This document shows, one piece after another, positions 18,418-27,535 of a stretch of DNA of 46,236 nucleotides (the first letter of the stretch is position 1; each line of letters opens with the position of its first letter). The stretch is taken from positions 1 to 46,236 of the forward strand of contig NZ_JFAQ01000122.1 of the NCBI RefSeq assembly GCF_001304695.1, given 5' to 3'. The DNA comes from Xanthomonas axonopodis (GTDB lineage: Bacteria; Pseudomonadota; Gammaproteobacteria; Xanthomonadales; Xanthomonadaceae). The notes beneath the pieces were generated by a model. That model did not search any database and had not been told where the DNA came from. It saw nothing but the letters and a program-made list of their open reading frames with translations. The position numbers and the translations under genes are program-made.

Positions 18418-21400
18418 TCAGAATTTCACCGTCGTCCCCAGGTAGAAGAAGCGACCGACGTTGTCGTACAACGCCGAGCTGAAATCCGAGCCGAAATAGT
18501 TGTGTGGCGGATCCTTGTCGAAGGCGTTGTCGATGCTCAGGTACACGTCGATCTTCGAGCCGGGGAATTGGTAGCCGAACTGGAAGTTGTGATACACGTA
18601 CTAGCCGTTCTTGATCGGGCTGGCCGAGCCGGGGTTGCTGTTATAGCTCTCCGGGGTCACGCGCAGGTTGCCGTCCACATAGTTCATGTCCCACGACGCG
18701 CGCCACTCGTTCCAGTTGTACTTGGTCTGGAACTGCGCACGCCAGCGCGGGTCGGTCACGGAGGTCACATACTCGTCGTATTCCTGCGGAAAGTCCTGGA
18801 ATACCCATTCGCGGGACTGGATCAGGCGGGTGCCGACGAACCGCAGCAAGGTATTGCCTTCGCCGATCTGGAAGCGGTAGTCCATTCCAGATCCACGCCC
18901 ACGCGACGCGAACGGGCGAGGTTTTCGTTGAGTGCCTGCCAGCCGGTGATGCTGTGCTCAGGATAGATGCGGCCTTGCGGGTCGGTGAAGCCGCCCAGCG
19001 GTGCGCGCTGCACGAAGCCGCAAAAACTGTTGCCGATCCCGCCGGGGTTATCCACGCAGCGGGTGGCATTGGTTTCCGCAGTCACCGTGCCGATGGCATC
19101 GCGCAGGTCGATGCGCCAGTAGTCGATCGACATACCGAAGCCTTCGAAGAACTCCGGCTGCCACACCACGCCATACGACAGGCTGCGCGCGCGCTCCGGC
19201 TTGAGCTCCGGATTGCCGCCGCTCACGCCGGGGCGAGTGGAGGTATAGGTGTCGATCCAGCCGACCGGCACGCCCAGCGCACTGCAGTTGGCCTGATGCA
19301 ATGCCACATCGCCGGCGGTGCCGGGGCGGTTGATATTGGTGGGCAGGTAATTGCAGGGGGCGTTGATGGTGGCGAGGTTTTCGCTCTGCGATGCGTACAG
19401 CTCGCCGATGCTGGTCGCGCGTACGGCCTGTGCCAGGGTGCCGCGCAACCGCAACGACTGGATGATGGTCCAGTCCAGCCCGATGTTCCAGGTATTGGTC
19501 TAGCCGATGCTGCTGTAGTCCAAATAGCGTCCCGCAACGTCCAGCGCCAGACGCTCCACGCCCGGCAGGCCGGCCAGCAACGGGATGGTGCTTTCGACGA
19601 ACACTTCCTTGACGCTGTAGTCGCCGCCGTTGTTCGGGATGGCGTTGAGGAAGGTCGCGCCCAACGCAGCCAATGGGTCGGTGACTTCTTCGCTCTGTTC
19701 CTTGCGGTATTCCACGCCGCCGGCGAAGCCGATGTCGCCGGCCGGCAGCGACAGCAGGTTGCTGTTAGCCACCGAAGCGCTGAACACGGTCTGCTGGATC
19801 TTGGCTTGCGAGCGCGCGGTGGTGTTGAACCACGCAGCCGCTTCCGGGGTAACCGCACCATTGCCGAACACACTGAAGGGCACGCAGCCTTCGCGGGCCA
19901 GTGCCGAGTACACACGGCCGGTATTGGGATTGACCGCAGTCGGATCCAGCGTGGTGCGGCAGACGATGTTGCCGCTGGCATCGCGCGCCGCATCGATACC
20001 GGCCTGCCAACGCTCGTTGATGCGGTTGTTGAGGTTGAGGCGGTCGACCGTGGTCTTGCCGTAATTGGCAGATACGTCGTAGGTCCAGTTGTCGGTGAAG
20101 TTGCCTTCTGCACCGAGCACGGCGCGGTAAGTCTTGCGCTCGATGTTTTCGCCGCGACGGCCGGCATCGACGTTGAAGCGGTTCATCAGGATCTGCGTAG
20201 CGCCGCGCGAATCCATCAAGGCGCCGAGGTCGGGACTGACGTACGGGTTCTTGCGACGCACGCGCAGCGAGCTGTCGAATGCGGGTTGGCTGAAGAATTC
20301 CGAATCGGTTTCGCTGTATTTGCCTTCGAAGAACACGCGATGGTTTTCGCTGATCTCGAGTTGATCATCGTATTGACGCTTTTGCGATCGAAGCCCGGCT
20401 GCAGGTCGGCCACCGCGTTGAGGTTGACGAAATCGCAATCCACGCACGAGGTGTTGCTCACCACCGTGCCGTCGTAGCGGTTGCGCCGGAAGCTGCCATC
20501 GTTGTTGAACAGATAACGGTTGCCGTAGCTGGCCGGGTTACGGAAATCGAACGTGCCCAGATTGAAGGTGCCGCCGTAGGAGGTCGAATGGTTGCCGCCT
20601 GGGCCGCTGAGCACGTTCTGTGGGGTGCTTTCGCTTGGCGGACAGGTGGGGTCGAAACCGGGATTGGGCACACTCACCAGATACTCGCGGCCGATGGCGC
20701 GATTGCCGCGACCAAAGCGATCTTGCTTGCTGTATTCGCCGGACACCGCGATGTTGCCGCGGCCGCCTGCGAAATCGATACCGGCAGAAAAGCTGGCAAA
20801 TGAGCGGTTGAAATTGCCTTCGTCGGCCAGACCGGTCTGCGCGCGGGTTTCGAAGCCGGTGAACGATTTCTTGAGAATGAAATTGACCACGCCGGCCACG
20901 GCGTCGGCGCCGTACACCGCGGACGCGCCGCCGGTGATGACTTCCACACGTTCGATCCATTCCACCGGGATCGTGTTGACGTCCACCGCGGTCGAACCGG
21001 GGCTGGAGCCCACATGGCGACGGCCGTTGACCAGCACCAACGTGCGGTCTGCGCCCATGCCGCGCAGGTCGAGCATGCCCAGGCCGGCCGTGCCGATGAA
21101 GCGGGTGGAGTTGCCTAGCGTGTAGGTCTGGGCGAGTGCCGGCATACGCGCCATCAGGTCGCTGAGGGTGGTCGCGCCGGTGGCGCGGATTTGCTCTGCA
21201 GTGATCGCGGTGACTGGCGAGGGCGTGACAAAGCCGGTGCGCGCAATGCGCGAGCCGGTGACGGTGACCTTGTCCAGATCGGTCGTATCGGGCGCGACGC
21301 CATTTTCGGACTGGGCGGCGGCGTTGCCCGCGGATGCGGCACGTACGCCGAAAAGTGCGGTGCTGAGGCGGTGGCGGCGGGTGCGCTGCGAGGTACGGCT

Positions 21401-21442
21401 CGACAGGATGCTGCAGAATCCTTGCTGAAATTCGATTGGCAT
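18418..21442 (-). pseudogene. Degraded TonB-dependent receptor gene with four lesions
   Basis: Translating across lesions gives a receptor of about 1008 residues: the plug begins TDLDKVTVTGSRIARTGF, continues through VLVNGRRHVGSSPGSTAVDVN and GADAVAGVVNFILKK, then the barrel, ending NVGRFFYLGTTVKF. Lesions, in reading order: a missing A in the A run at 20380-20383; TAG at 19500-19502 (SSIG-stop-TNTWNIG, probably once Gln); a missing base at about 18885 (GVDLE/DYRFQI); TAG at 18601-18603 (IKNG-stop-YVYHNF, again probably Gln). The total length, 3025 bases, equals a whole number of codons plus the two deletions. The signal peptide is also weak (an arginine inside the hydrophobic part). The gene cannot give a working receptor. 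ATG 21442 is a best guess. Confidence 0.85.
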
Positions 21443-21741
21443 CGCTAGGCTCGCTGAGCGCCGGTTGAACTTTTTTCGAACGTAACAATCACTTAATCTT
21501 GTGTCCATGTTTGCGAAATATGTCACAACATGTCACGCGCTAACGCGCGGGCGTTAGTCGGGGTTGCCGAACAAACCAGCTGTTTTTGGCCGAGCCAGTA
21601 CACTGACGCCCTCTTTTGATGTCGCGCCGGGCGATGCTTGCGTCGCTCGTGCATTGGCACACGACCAGTCGAGTAAGCGATGAACACAATGGCGGAAAGT
21701 GGTTCCGTAGCTGCACGCGCTGTTGCGCAGGCAGTTGGCGC

Positions 21742-22593
21742 ATGACGGGCGAACGCAGAATCGCCGCGCATGCGGTGCAGGGCGCATTGGCGCCACATCC
21801 GCGCATCCGCAACGTGATTGCGGTGGGGTCGGGCAAGGGCGGCGTGGGCAAGTCCACCACTGCGGTGAATCTGGCACTGGCACTGCGTCAGTTGGGCGCG
21901 CGCGTCGGCGTGCTGGATGCCGATATCTATGGTCCCAGCGTGCCGGCGATGCTGGGCCTGAGCGGGCGACCGGATAGCCCGGACAATAAGTCGATCGAAC
22001 CGCTGCGCGCGTTCGGGATCGAGGCGATGTCGATCGGCCTGTTGGTCGATCAGGACACCCCGATGATCTGGCGCGGGCCGATGGCGACTTCTGCGCTGAC
22101 CCAGCTGTTCAACGACACCCTGTGGGACGACCTGGACTACCTGTTGATCGATCTGCCACCCGGCACCGGCGACATCCAGCTGACCCTCTCGCAGAAGATT
22201 CCGGTGGCCGGTGCGGTGATCGTCACCACGCCGCAGGACATCGCCACGCTGGACGCGCGCAAGGCCTTGAAGATGTTCGAAAAGGTCGAGGTGCCGGTGC
22301 TCGGCATCGTCGAAAACATGGCGGTGCATACCTGCAGCAACTGCGGTCACCGCGAGCATCTGTTCGGCGAAGGCGGCGGCGAGGGTATGGCGGCGCAGTA
22401 CGGCGTGCCGTTGCTGGGGTCGCTGCCCTTGGAAATCGCGATCCGCGAGCAAGGCGATGCCGGTCAGCCGATTGTGGTGGCTGCGCCAGAGTCGGTGGCA
22501 GCCCAGGCCTACCTGGCGGCGGCGACGCGGCTTGCCGAAGAACTGGGCAAGCGCCCGCGCGCCAGCATCCCGATTTCTGCGTCGCTGCTGTAA
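21742..22593 (+). CDS. apbC: Iron-sulfur cluster carrier protein ApbC (Mrp)
   Basis: 283 residues; a cytoplasmic P-loop ATPase of the Mrp/NBP35 family that carries and inserts 4Fe-4S clusters. The deviant Walker A GSGKGGVGKST begins near residue 30, followed by DADIYGPSVP and the nucleotide-site block DLPPGTGDIQLTL. The CSNCGH motif (CxxC near 195) binds the bridging cluster. The ATG at 21742 gives the usual short form; the open frame extends upstream to 21616 but through Arg/Ser-rich sequence with no conserved residues. It is followed 96 bases later by dcd in the same orientation. Confidence 0.9.
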   Translation: MTGERRIAAHAVQGALAPHPRIRNVIAVGSGKGGVGKSTTAVNLALALRQLGARVGVLDADIYGPSVPAMLGLSGRPDSPDNKSIEPLRAFGIEAMSIGLLVDQDTPMIWRGPMATSALTQLFNDTLWDDLDYLLIDLPPGTGDIQLTLSQKIPVAGAVIVTTPQDIATLDARKALKMFEKVEVPVLGIVENMAVHTCSNCGHREHLFGEGGGEGMAAQYGVPLLGSLPLEIAIREQGDAGQPIVVAAPESVAAQAYLAAATRLAEELGKRPRASIPISASLL

Positions 22594-22626
22594 CCCGTCC
22601 GGCCGGCTGCGGGTGCCGGCCGCTGG

Positions 22627-22632
22627 TAGAAT
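22627..22632 (+). promoter_or_regulatory. Possible -10 element of dcd
   Basis: TAGAAT lies 57 bases before the dcd start codon in otherwise GC-rich DNA. I see no convincing -35 partner, so this is a tentative -10 only. A clear AAGGA ribosome site lies eight bases before the ATG of dcd. Confidence 0.35.
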
Positions 22633-22689
22633 TCGCCGTCTTCGCGCGGGCCGCTCGGCTCGCCGCCTTCCGTCTTCAAGGAACACCGC

Positions 22690-23259
22690 ATGAGCATCAA
22701 GAGCGACCGCTGGATCAAGCGCATGGCCGAACAGCACGCGATGATCGAGCCGTTCGAACCCGGCCAGATCAAGCACGATGCGGCCGGGCAGCGCATCGTC
22801 AGCTTCGGCACCTCCAGCTACGGGTACGACGTGCGCTGCTCGCGCGAGTTCAAGGTCTTCACCAACATCAACTCGACGATCGTCGACCCGAAGCACTTCG
22901 ATCCCGGCAGCTTTGTCGATATCGAATCGGACGTCTGCATCATTCCGCCGAACAGCTTCGCACTGGCGCGTACGGTGGAATATTTCCGCATCCCGCGCGA
23001 CACGCTGGTGGTGTGCCTGGGCAAGAGCACCTACGCGCGCTGCGGCATCATCGTCAACGTAACCCCGCTGGAGCCGGAGTGGGAAGGCCATGTGACGCTG
23101 GAATTCAGCAATACCACGCCGCTACCGGCGCGCATCTATGCCAACGAAGGCGTGGCGCAGATGCTGTTTTTCCAGTCCGACGAAGTCTGCGAGACCTCGT
23201 ACAAGGACCGTGGCGGCAAGTACCAGGGCCAGACAGGCGTGACCCTGCCGCGCACGTAG
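22690..23259 (+). CDS. dcd: dCTP deaminase
   Basis: 189 residues, the full length of the bacterial enzyme. It deaminates dCTP to dUTP, which dUTPase then turns into dUMP for thymidylate synthesis. Diagnostic blocks: [13 protein letters not shown] (about 40), a KSTYARCG segment (about 112-118) that contacts the phosphates, and [17 protein letters not shown] with the catalytic glutamate (about 138). The C-terminal [10 protein letters not shown] closes over the active site. The start has AAGGA eight bases upstream. The homotrimer is cytoplasmic. Downstream is a GGCAGCGA/TCGCTGCC stem (23260-23290) that may end transcription. Confidence 0.95.
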   Translation: MSIKSDRWIKRMAEQHAMIEPFEPGQIKHDAAGQRIVSFGTSSYGYDVRCSREFKVFTNINSTIVDPKHFDPGSFVDIESDVCIIPPNSFALARTVEYFRIPRDTLVVCLGKSTYARCGIIVNVTPLEPEWEGHVTLEFSNTTPLPARIYANEGVAQMLFFQSDEVCETSYKDRGGKYQGQTGVTLPRT

Positions 23260-23290
23260 GGCAGCGACCAAGACGACTGCGCTCGCTGCC
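23260..23290 (+). terminator. Hairpin directly after dcd
   Basis: GGCAGCGA (23260-23267) pairs with TCGCTGCC (23283-23290), starting at the base after the dcd stop codon. There is no T run, so it may be a factor-dependent end or an mRNA 3' protection stem. Confidence 0.4.
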
Positions 23291-23410
23291 AGGCGGGCGC
23301 GGCCTGGGCTCGGGATCGGCATGTTCCGCGCGTACACGCCGGTTCGTTTCGCCTGCCGGCTGCTCACTCGGTTTTTAGCCGCTCTTGATGCAATGGCGCG
23401 GCCGTGACCT

Positions 23411-23595
23411 TCAGCAGGTTGCGGCCTTTTTCTCGCGATAGCGCAGCAGTTGGCGCACGCCGGCGGCGATCAGAAACGCCGGCCACCAGTCGCGATCAGG
23501 TGGCCCACATCCATATGCGCCAGCCCCAGGTTGTCCAGCAGAAACAGCGCGCCCATGACAATCAGGAACAGGACAGGGATCAGGCGGTAGTTCAT
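23411..23595 (-). pseudogene. Broken small membrane protein gene (LiaI/DUF5668-like), paralogue of 24167-24334
   Basis: From ATG 23595 (GAGGACATCGCC in front, good ribosome site) the frame reads MNYRLIPVLFLIVMGALFLL, then DNLGLAHMDVGHLIAT, and then loses frame and stops. One base further on the other frame reads WWPAFLIAAGVRQLLRYREKKAATC and stops at 23411-23413. The intact paralogue at 24167-24334 has LIATWWPAALVACGIG at the same point, so a single missing base at about 23489-23491 explains the break. The restored product would be 61 residues with two membrane helices. Proteins of this type (LiaI/LiaF-like transmembrane region) are linked to envelope stress in Gram-positive bacteria; the role here is unknown. 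Confidence 0.7.
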
Positions 23596-23859
23596 GGCGA
23601 TGTCCTCGTTGGGTATGAGGCCATGCTGCGCCGGATGCGCCCCACGATCAGGTGCCGGAAGTCAACAATCGCAGATGACAAACGTCATGTCGGTGGCGGC
23701 ATTCGGTGGGGCGGCCGTCGACGGAGATGTGGGTGCTGCCGCTTTTGGCTAGCCGCGTCCGCGCGATAACTGGCGCTGGTGGGAGCCGAGCATCCCGTTT
23801 TGAAGCAGCATCTCCGGTGCACCACGCTTCGCCCGTCCCTCATGCGCCACGACGCGGCA

Positions 23860-23896
23860 CCTTCCTCCCCATGAAGGAGGACAATGTCCCGATGGG
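23860..23896. repeat. Dispersed intergenic repeat, copy 2
   Basis: Matches 4384-4418 with a few differences: both share CCTTC, CCCATGAAGG, then CA(A/G)TGTCCCG and GGG. It lies in non-coding DNA between the two LiaI-like genes. Confidence 0.5.
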
Positions 23897-24130
23897 AGAG
23901 GAACGCTGCGGTGAGCGACAGGCTGCACTGGCTCTGCTCAGGACAGCGCTGGACCGCCCAAATCGGCAGCAACCAATGCGTACGAAAAGCGTGGATAAGC
24001 GATTGTTCGTCGATTGAAGTGCCACGAGCGCGTGAGCAGCGGTGCGACCAAACGCAGCACCGCACCCCAACTCGCAAGCGCCTCCTACCCAGCCGCTGGA
24101 ATGTCAGCAGCGCCAATAGCTCGCTCCAAC

Positions 24131-24160
24131 CAATCCCCAATCCCAACTTCCCAATCCCAG
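24131..24160. repeat. GGGATT-type short tandem repeat
   Basis: CAATCCCC, AATCCCAACTTCC, CAATCCCAG on the + strand, i.e. GGGATTGG units on the other strand. A related array stands at 42499-42517 after trpF. Such GGGATT arrays are a frequent intergenic feature in Xanthomonas. Confidence 0.55.
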
Positions 24161-24166
24161 CCCCAC

Positions 24167-24334
24167 CTACTTGCCGCGCCCGAACAGCATGCCGATGCCG
24201 CACGCAACCAGTGCGGCCGGCCACCAGGTGGCGATCAGACGACCAATACTGAGATTGGTCCAGCCCAGGTTATTGGCCAGGAACAGCAAGCCGACGAGGA
24301 TCAGGATCAGTGCGGCGACGACATTGGATTTCAT
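24167..24334 (-). CDS. Small membrane protein, LiaI/LiaF-like (DUF5668)
   Basis: 55 residues: an N-terminal helix (VVAALILILVGLLFLANNLG), a short loop with LSIGRLIATWWP, a second helix (AALVACGIGMLF) and a basic GRGK tail. The NLGW and WWP blocks are typical of the LiaI/LiaF-like transmembrane domain. It lies 27 bases after the HIT gene on the same strand, so it may be the last gene of a dienelactone hydrolase-HIT-LiaI unit. A damaged paralogue lies 0.6 kb further on. There is no strong Shine-Dalgarno in front of the ATG. The family call rests on pattern only. Confidence 0.65.
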   Translation of the reverse strand: MKSNVVAALILILVGLLFLANNLGWTNLSIGRLIATWWPAALVACGIGMLFGRGK

Positions 24335-24361
24335 GAGGGAGACTGGTTGAAAGACAGGCGT

Positions 24362-24796
24362 CTATCGTAGCCGTTGCGCCCACGCCGCGACATGCTGCTG
24401 CAACGTCTCGGCCGCAAAGCGCTGCGCATTGCCGCTGCCCCAGACGGGCCCGGGCCACGCAGCATCGCCAGGGTGACGGCCGACCAGATGCACATGCAGC
24501 TGCCGCACGATATTGCCCAGCGCGCCGATATTGAGCTTGCTCACCCCAGGCTCGACACGTAGCAATTGCGAGAGCTGGTTGATTTCGGCCAGCAACAAAC
24601 GCTGCTGGCCGCCATTCAGATCGATCCACTCACTGACATCGGCCATCCGTGGCACCAGCACCAGCCATGGGAAGCGGGTGTCGTCCATCAGCCGCACCTG
24701 CGACAGCGGTCCGTCGGCGACGAACACGCTATCGGCCGCCAGGCGCTGGTCGAGCTGGAAGTCGCCCGCAGGCGCGCCTGGTGCGGTGTCGCTCAT
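24362..24796 (-). CDS. HIT domain protein
   Basis: 144 residues. The HIT (histidine triad) core is near residue 100: NIVRQLHVHLVGRHPGD. The classical HxHxHxx motif reads QLHVHLV here, so the first histidine is glutamine while the central (catalytic) and last ones remain; this QxHxH form occurs in a group of proteobacterial HIT proteins that also share the AWPGPVWG block seen downstream. HIT enzymes hydrolyse nucleotide phosphoramidates or dinucleoside polyphosphates, but the substrate here is unknown. The ATG overlaps the stop of the dienelactone hydrolase gene by 4 bases, indicating translational coupling. Confidence 0.82.
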   Translation of the reverse strand: MSDTAPGAPAGDFQLDQRLAADSVFVADGPLSQVRLMDDTRFPWLVLVPRMADVSEWIDLNGGQQRLLLAEINQLSQLLRVEPGVSKLNIGALGNIVRQLHVHLVGRHPGDAAWPGPVWGSGNAQRFAAETLQQHVAAWAQRLR

Positions 24797-25455
24797 CCCA
24801 GGTGCGCCGCGAAGAAGCCCAAGGTGCGTTCCAGTGCACGCTCGGCACTGTCGGCGTCGTAGTGGGTCGGGTCGATGCTGCGGTTGAAGGCGTGCCCGGT
24901 CGGGTACACGAAGGTCTCCATCTGCGGCAGTTTCTCGCGATGGGCCTGGATCGCCTCGGGCGGAATGCTGGCATCGCGCTCGCCGAAGTGGAACATCACC
25001 GGCGCCATGGGGGTTTCGTCCAGCAGCTGGGTGTTGCGGCCGCCGTAATAGCTCACCGACGGCAGCCCCAGGCGAATGGCCGATAGCAGCGCGACCGAGC
25101 CGCCCCAGCAGTAGCCCACCGTGCCGACCTTGCCGGCGCGGGTCAGCAGGGTGGCGGCGGATTTCACCACCTCCACGGCGCGCTCCAGGCCCACCGCATT
25201 GGCCAGCGCCAGGCCGCGCTGCAGGCTCTCATGGTCGTACGGCAACTGCACGTCCTTTTCTTCCAGATCGAAAAAGGCCGGTGCCAGCACCTCATAACCG
25301 CGTGCGGCGTAGTCGTCGGCCACCGCGCGGATATGTTCGTTGACGCCGAAGATCTCTTGAATCACCACCAGGCCGCCGCGCGGGCTGGAAGCGGGTGTGG
25401 CGTGCCAGGCGGCGACCTGGCCGTCGGGTGTGTCCAGCGTGGTCCAGTGACCCAT
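24793..25455 (-). CDS. Dienelactone hydrolase family protein
   Basis: 220 residues, an alpha/beta hydrolase. The nucleophile is the cysteine in VGYCWGGSVAL (about 115), with Asp in HFGERDASI (about 165) and His in YPTGHAFNRS (about 197): the Cys-Asp-His triad of dienelactone hydrolase. The family name comes from chlorocatechol breakdown, but no aromatic-degradation genes are nearby, so a general carboxylic ester or lactone substrate is more likely. First gene of a likely three-gene minus-strand unit (hydrolase, HIT, LiaI-like). The start has GCAGGAGTTTCC in front, a good ribosome site (AGGAG). Confidence 0.88.
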   Translation of the reverse strand: MGHWTTLDTPDGQVAAWHATPASSPRGGLVVIQEIFGVNEHIRAVADDYAARGYEVLAPAFFDLEEKDVQLPYDHESLQRGLALANAVGLERAVEVVKSAATLLTRAGKVGTVGYCWGGSVALLSAIRLGLPSVSYYGGRNTQLLDETPMAPVMFHFGERDASIPPEAIQAHREKLPQMETFVYPTGHAFNRSIDPTHYDADSAERALERTLGFFAAHLG

Positions 25456-25582
25456 GGAAACTCCTGCTGCAGTCCGGGGGAGGCGTGAATTATCGACCGG
25501 ATTGGCGGGGGCGAAGGTGAGGGTTCCGCTAAGGTGACCCCGCGTGCGCGGCCTGCGGTTCAGAGCGCCGCCCCCACGCCGC

Positions 25583-25588
25583 TATAAT
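25583..25588 (+). promoter_or_regulatory. -10 element of rimO
   Basis: A perfect TATAAT in GC-rich DNA, 49 bases before the rimO ATG. TTCAGA at 25559-25564 (18-base spacing) is a possible weak -35. The divergent hydrolase gene begins 130 bases to the left. Confidence 0.6.
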
Positions 25589-25636
25589 TGACCCGCTCAG
25601 GCCCCAGGCCGCTCCGCTTCCCAGGCTCCTGCTTCC

Positions 25637-27001
25637 ATGTCCCAGCTGCACCCTAAAGTCGGCTTCGTCAGCCTTGGCTGCCCGAAGGCGCTCGTCGACT
25701 CCGAACGCATCCTCACCCAGCTGCGCGTGGAGGGCTACGACATCGTGCCCAGTTACGACGCTGCCGATGTGGTGGTGGTCAACACCTGCGGCTTCATCGA
25801 TTCGGCGGTGACCGAATCGTTGGACGCGATCGGCGAGGCGATGAACGCCAACGGCAAGGTCATCGTCACCGGCTGCCTGGGCAAGCGCCCGGAGCAGATT
25901 CGTGAGGCATATCCGCAAGTGCTGGCGGTATCCGGCCCGCAGGACTACCAGAGCGTCATGGAGGCAGTGCACGCGGCGTTGCCGCCGCGTCACGATCCGT
26001 TCGTGGATCTGGTGCCGGACTACGGCATCAAGCTGACCCCGCGCCATTACGCATATCTCAAGATTTCCGAAGGCTGCAATCACCGGTGCAGCTTCTGCAT
26101 CATTCCGTCGATGCGCGGCGATCTGGCTTCGCGTCCGGTGGACGAGGTGCTGCGCGAGGCCGAGCGGCTGGTGCGTGGCGGGGTCAAGGAACTGCTGGTG
26201 GTGTCGCAGGACACCTCCGCGTACGGCGTAGATCTGAAGTACGCCGAGCGTTCGTGGCGCGACCGCATGTACCAGACCCGCATGAAAGCGCTGTGCGAGG
26301 GCTTGTCGGAGCTGGGCGTGTGGACGCGCCTGCATTACGTGTACCCGTATCCGCACGTGGACGACGTAATTCCGCTGATGGCCGAAGGCAAGCTGCTGCC
26401 GTATCTGGACATCCCGTTCCAGCACGCTAGTCCGCGCATTCTCAAGTTGATGAAGCGCCCGGGCGCGGTGGAAAAAACCCTGGAGCGTGTGCAGCGCTGG
26501 AAGGCGATGTGCCCGGAGAGCACCGTGCGCTCGACTTTCATCGTCGGTTTCCCCGGCGAAACCGAGGCCGAATTCGAGTCCTTGCTGGACTTCCTGGATC
26601 AGGCGCAGCTGGACCGTGTCGGTGCGTTTGCGTATTCGCCGGTCGACGGCGCCAGCGCCAACGCCTTGCCGGACCAGGTGCCGGAAGAGGTGAAGCAGGA
26701 GCGCTTGGCGCGCTTCATGGCCAAGCAGGCGCAGATCTCTGCGTTGCGCCTGGAATCCAAGATCGGCAGCGTGCAGCAGTGCCTGGTGGATTTGATCGAA
26801 GACGACATCGCAGTGGCCCGCTCGCGTGCCGATGCGCCGGAAATCGATGGGCTGGTGCATATCCAGAACGGCGGCGAGTTCGGCTTGAAGGTGGGCGATC
26901 TGGTCGATGTGGAAATCACCGACAGCGACGAGCACGATCTGTTTGGTGATGCGTTACCGGTCACGGATAATCGCGGCATTGAACTTGCGGTGATCAGCTA
27001 G
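25637..27001 (+). CDS. rimO: Ribosomal protein S12 methylthiotransferase RimO
   Basis: 454 residues. It adds a methylthio group to Asp of ribosomal protein S12 using radical SAM chemistry. The N-terminal UPF0004 domain opens with [17 protein letters not shown], which separates RimO from MiaB, and carries cysteines for the second 4Fe-4S cluster (GC, NTCGF, TGCLG). The radical SAM cluster is CNHRCSFC (about 150-157). The C-terminal TRAM domain (about 385-450) ends [15 protein letters not shown]. The ATG follows a TATAAT promoter. Its last 8 bases overlap the end of the convergent HEPN-like gene, an arrangement that leaves no room for a terminator. Confidence 0.95.
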   Translation: MSQLHPKVGFVSLGCPKALVDSERILTQLRVEGYDIVPSYDAADVVVVNTCGFIDSAVTESLDAIGEAMNANGKVIVTGCLGKRPEQIREAYPQVLAVSGPQDYQSVMEAVHAALPPRHDPFVDLVPDYGIKLTPRHYAYLKISEGCNHRCSFCIIPSMRGDLASRPVDEVLREAERLVRGGVKELLVVSQDTSAYGVDLKYAERSWRDRMYQTRMKALCEGLSELGVWTRLHYVYPYPHVDDVIPLMAEGKLLPYLDIPFQHASPRILKLMKRPGAVEKTLERVQRWKAMCPESTVRSTFIVGFPGETEAEFESLLDFLDQAQLDRVGAFAYSPVDGASANALPDQVPEEVKQERLARFMAKQAQISALRLESKIGSVQQCLVDLIEDDIAVARSRADAPEIDGLVHIQNGGEFGLKVGDLVDVEITDSDEHDLFGDALPVTDNRGIELAVIS

Positions 27002-27530
27002 GGCAAGAGTGCAAGGTGCGGTAGAAAAGTTCGTACATGAGTTTCATTGCAAGTTCTGCGTCTTCGCGCATGACGGTGCGCGGATGTTTTTGTTCGGTGA
27101 TGAGTCGGTGTCCGAGCGTATGGTCTAGGTCGTTGGCTTCTTTTCGATGCGCGTAGGCGTTTCTTTTTTTGACCAGCAGCTCGAGATTGTCTAGGAATTC
27201 CTGGCTTAAAACTACATTGCGTACCCGGATTTTTCTTATCTCTGTAATCATTTCTCCCAATGGTAGCTTCCGCTTTGAATTGCCCGCTTCCCTCAACTCA
27301 TCCGCCAAGGTCATCTCAATGTAAGCAGTTGCCGTTAAAACTGCTGCAATGTCCAGGCTGCGTTTGAAACAGTTTTTTGCTTCATTGAGCAGAGTGAGTG
27401 ATTCAATATCATCATTTAAAAAGGGTACGGGAGGCTGCTCCAGCTTAGCCAGCCATTCGATGCGCTCGGCGCGATCAGATATTGAAGCCATATCAGCTCT
27501 TTCCAGTGCGTTCAATAGGTTGAAATTCAT
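26994..27530 (-). CDS. HEPN-like protein of unknown function
   Basis: 178 residues, mostly helical. Residues 123-128 read RNAYAH, the Rx4H motif that forms the catalytic site of HEPN-fold RNases (toxins such as RnlA/MntA-partner HEPN and Cas13-type nucleases), preceded by a basic VKK and a leucine-rich helix. No nucleotidyltransferase (MNT) or other antitoxin is adjacent. The gene is visibly AT-richer than its neighbours and is tucked between rimO and greB, suggesting acquired DNA. ATG 27530 has ACGAGG 10 bases upstream, inside the end of greB; a GTG at 27539 would overlap the greB stop. It probably follows greB in one message. The family is not identified with certainty, so the function is open. 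Confidence 0.6.
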   Translation of the reverse strand: MNFNLLNALERADMASISDRAERIEWLAKLEQPPVPFLNDDIESLTLLNEAKNCFKRSLDIAAVLTATAYIEMTLADELREAGNSKRKLPLGEMITEIRKIRVRNVVLSQEFLDNLELLVKKRNAYAHRKEANDLDHTLGHRLITEQKHPRTVMREDAELAMKLMYELFYRTLHSCPS

Positions 27531-27535
27531 GGGTT

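Larger units (their letters stand above)
23596..24166. other. Intergenic region between the two LiaI-like genes
   Basis: I can support no gene. It carries copy 2 of the dispersed element shared with 4384-4418 and, just before the intact LiaI-like gene, a short tandem array of CAATCCC-type units at 24131-24160. The open frames on both strands are short and lack recognisable motifs. Confidence 0.5.

Noticed and set aside
21523-23091. A 522-residue minus-strand frame over apbC and dcd
   Set aside because: Arg/Asp/His-rich shadow; the plus strand carries two well-known enzymes.
24131-24160. A CRISPR-like repeat
   Set aside because: The units are only about 7 bases, without spacers of constant length; it is a simple GGGATT-type repeat.
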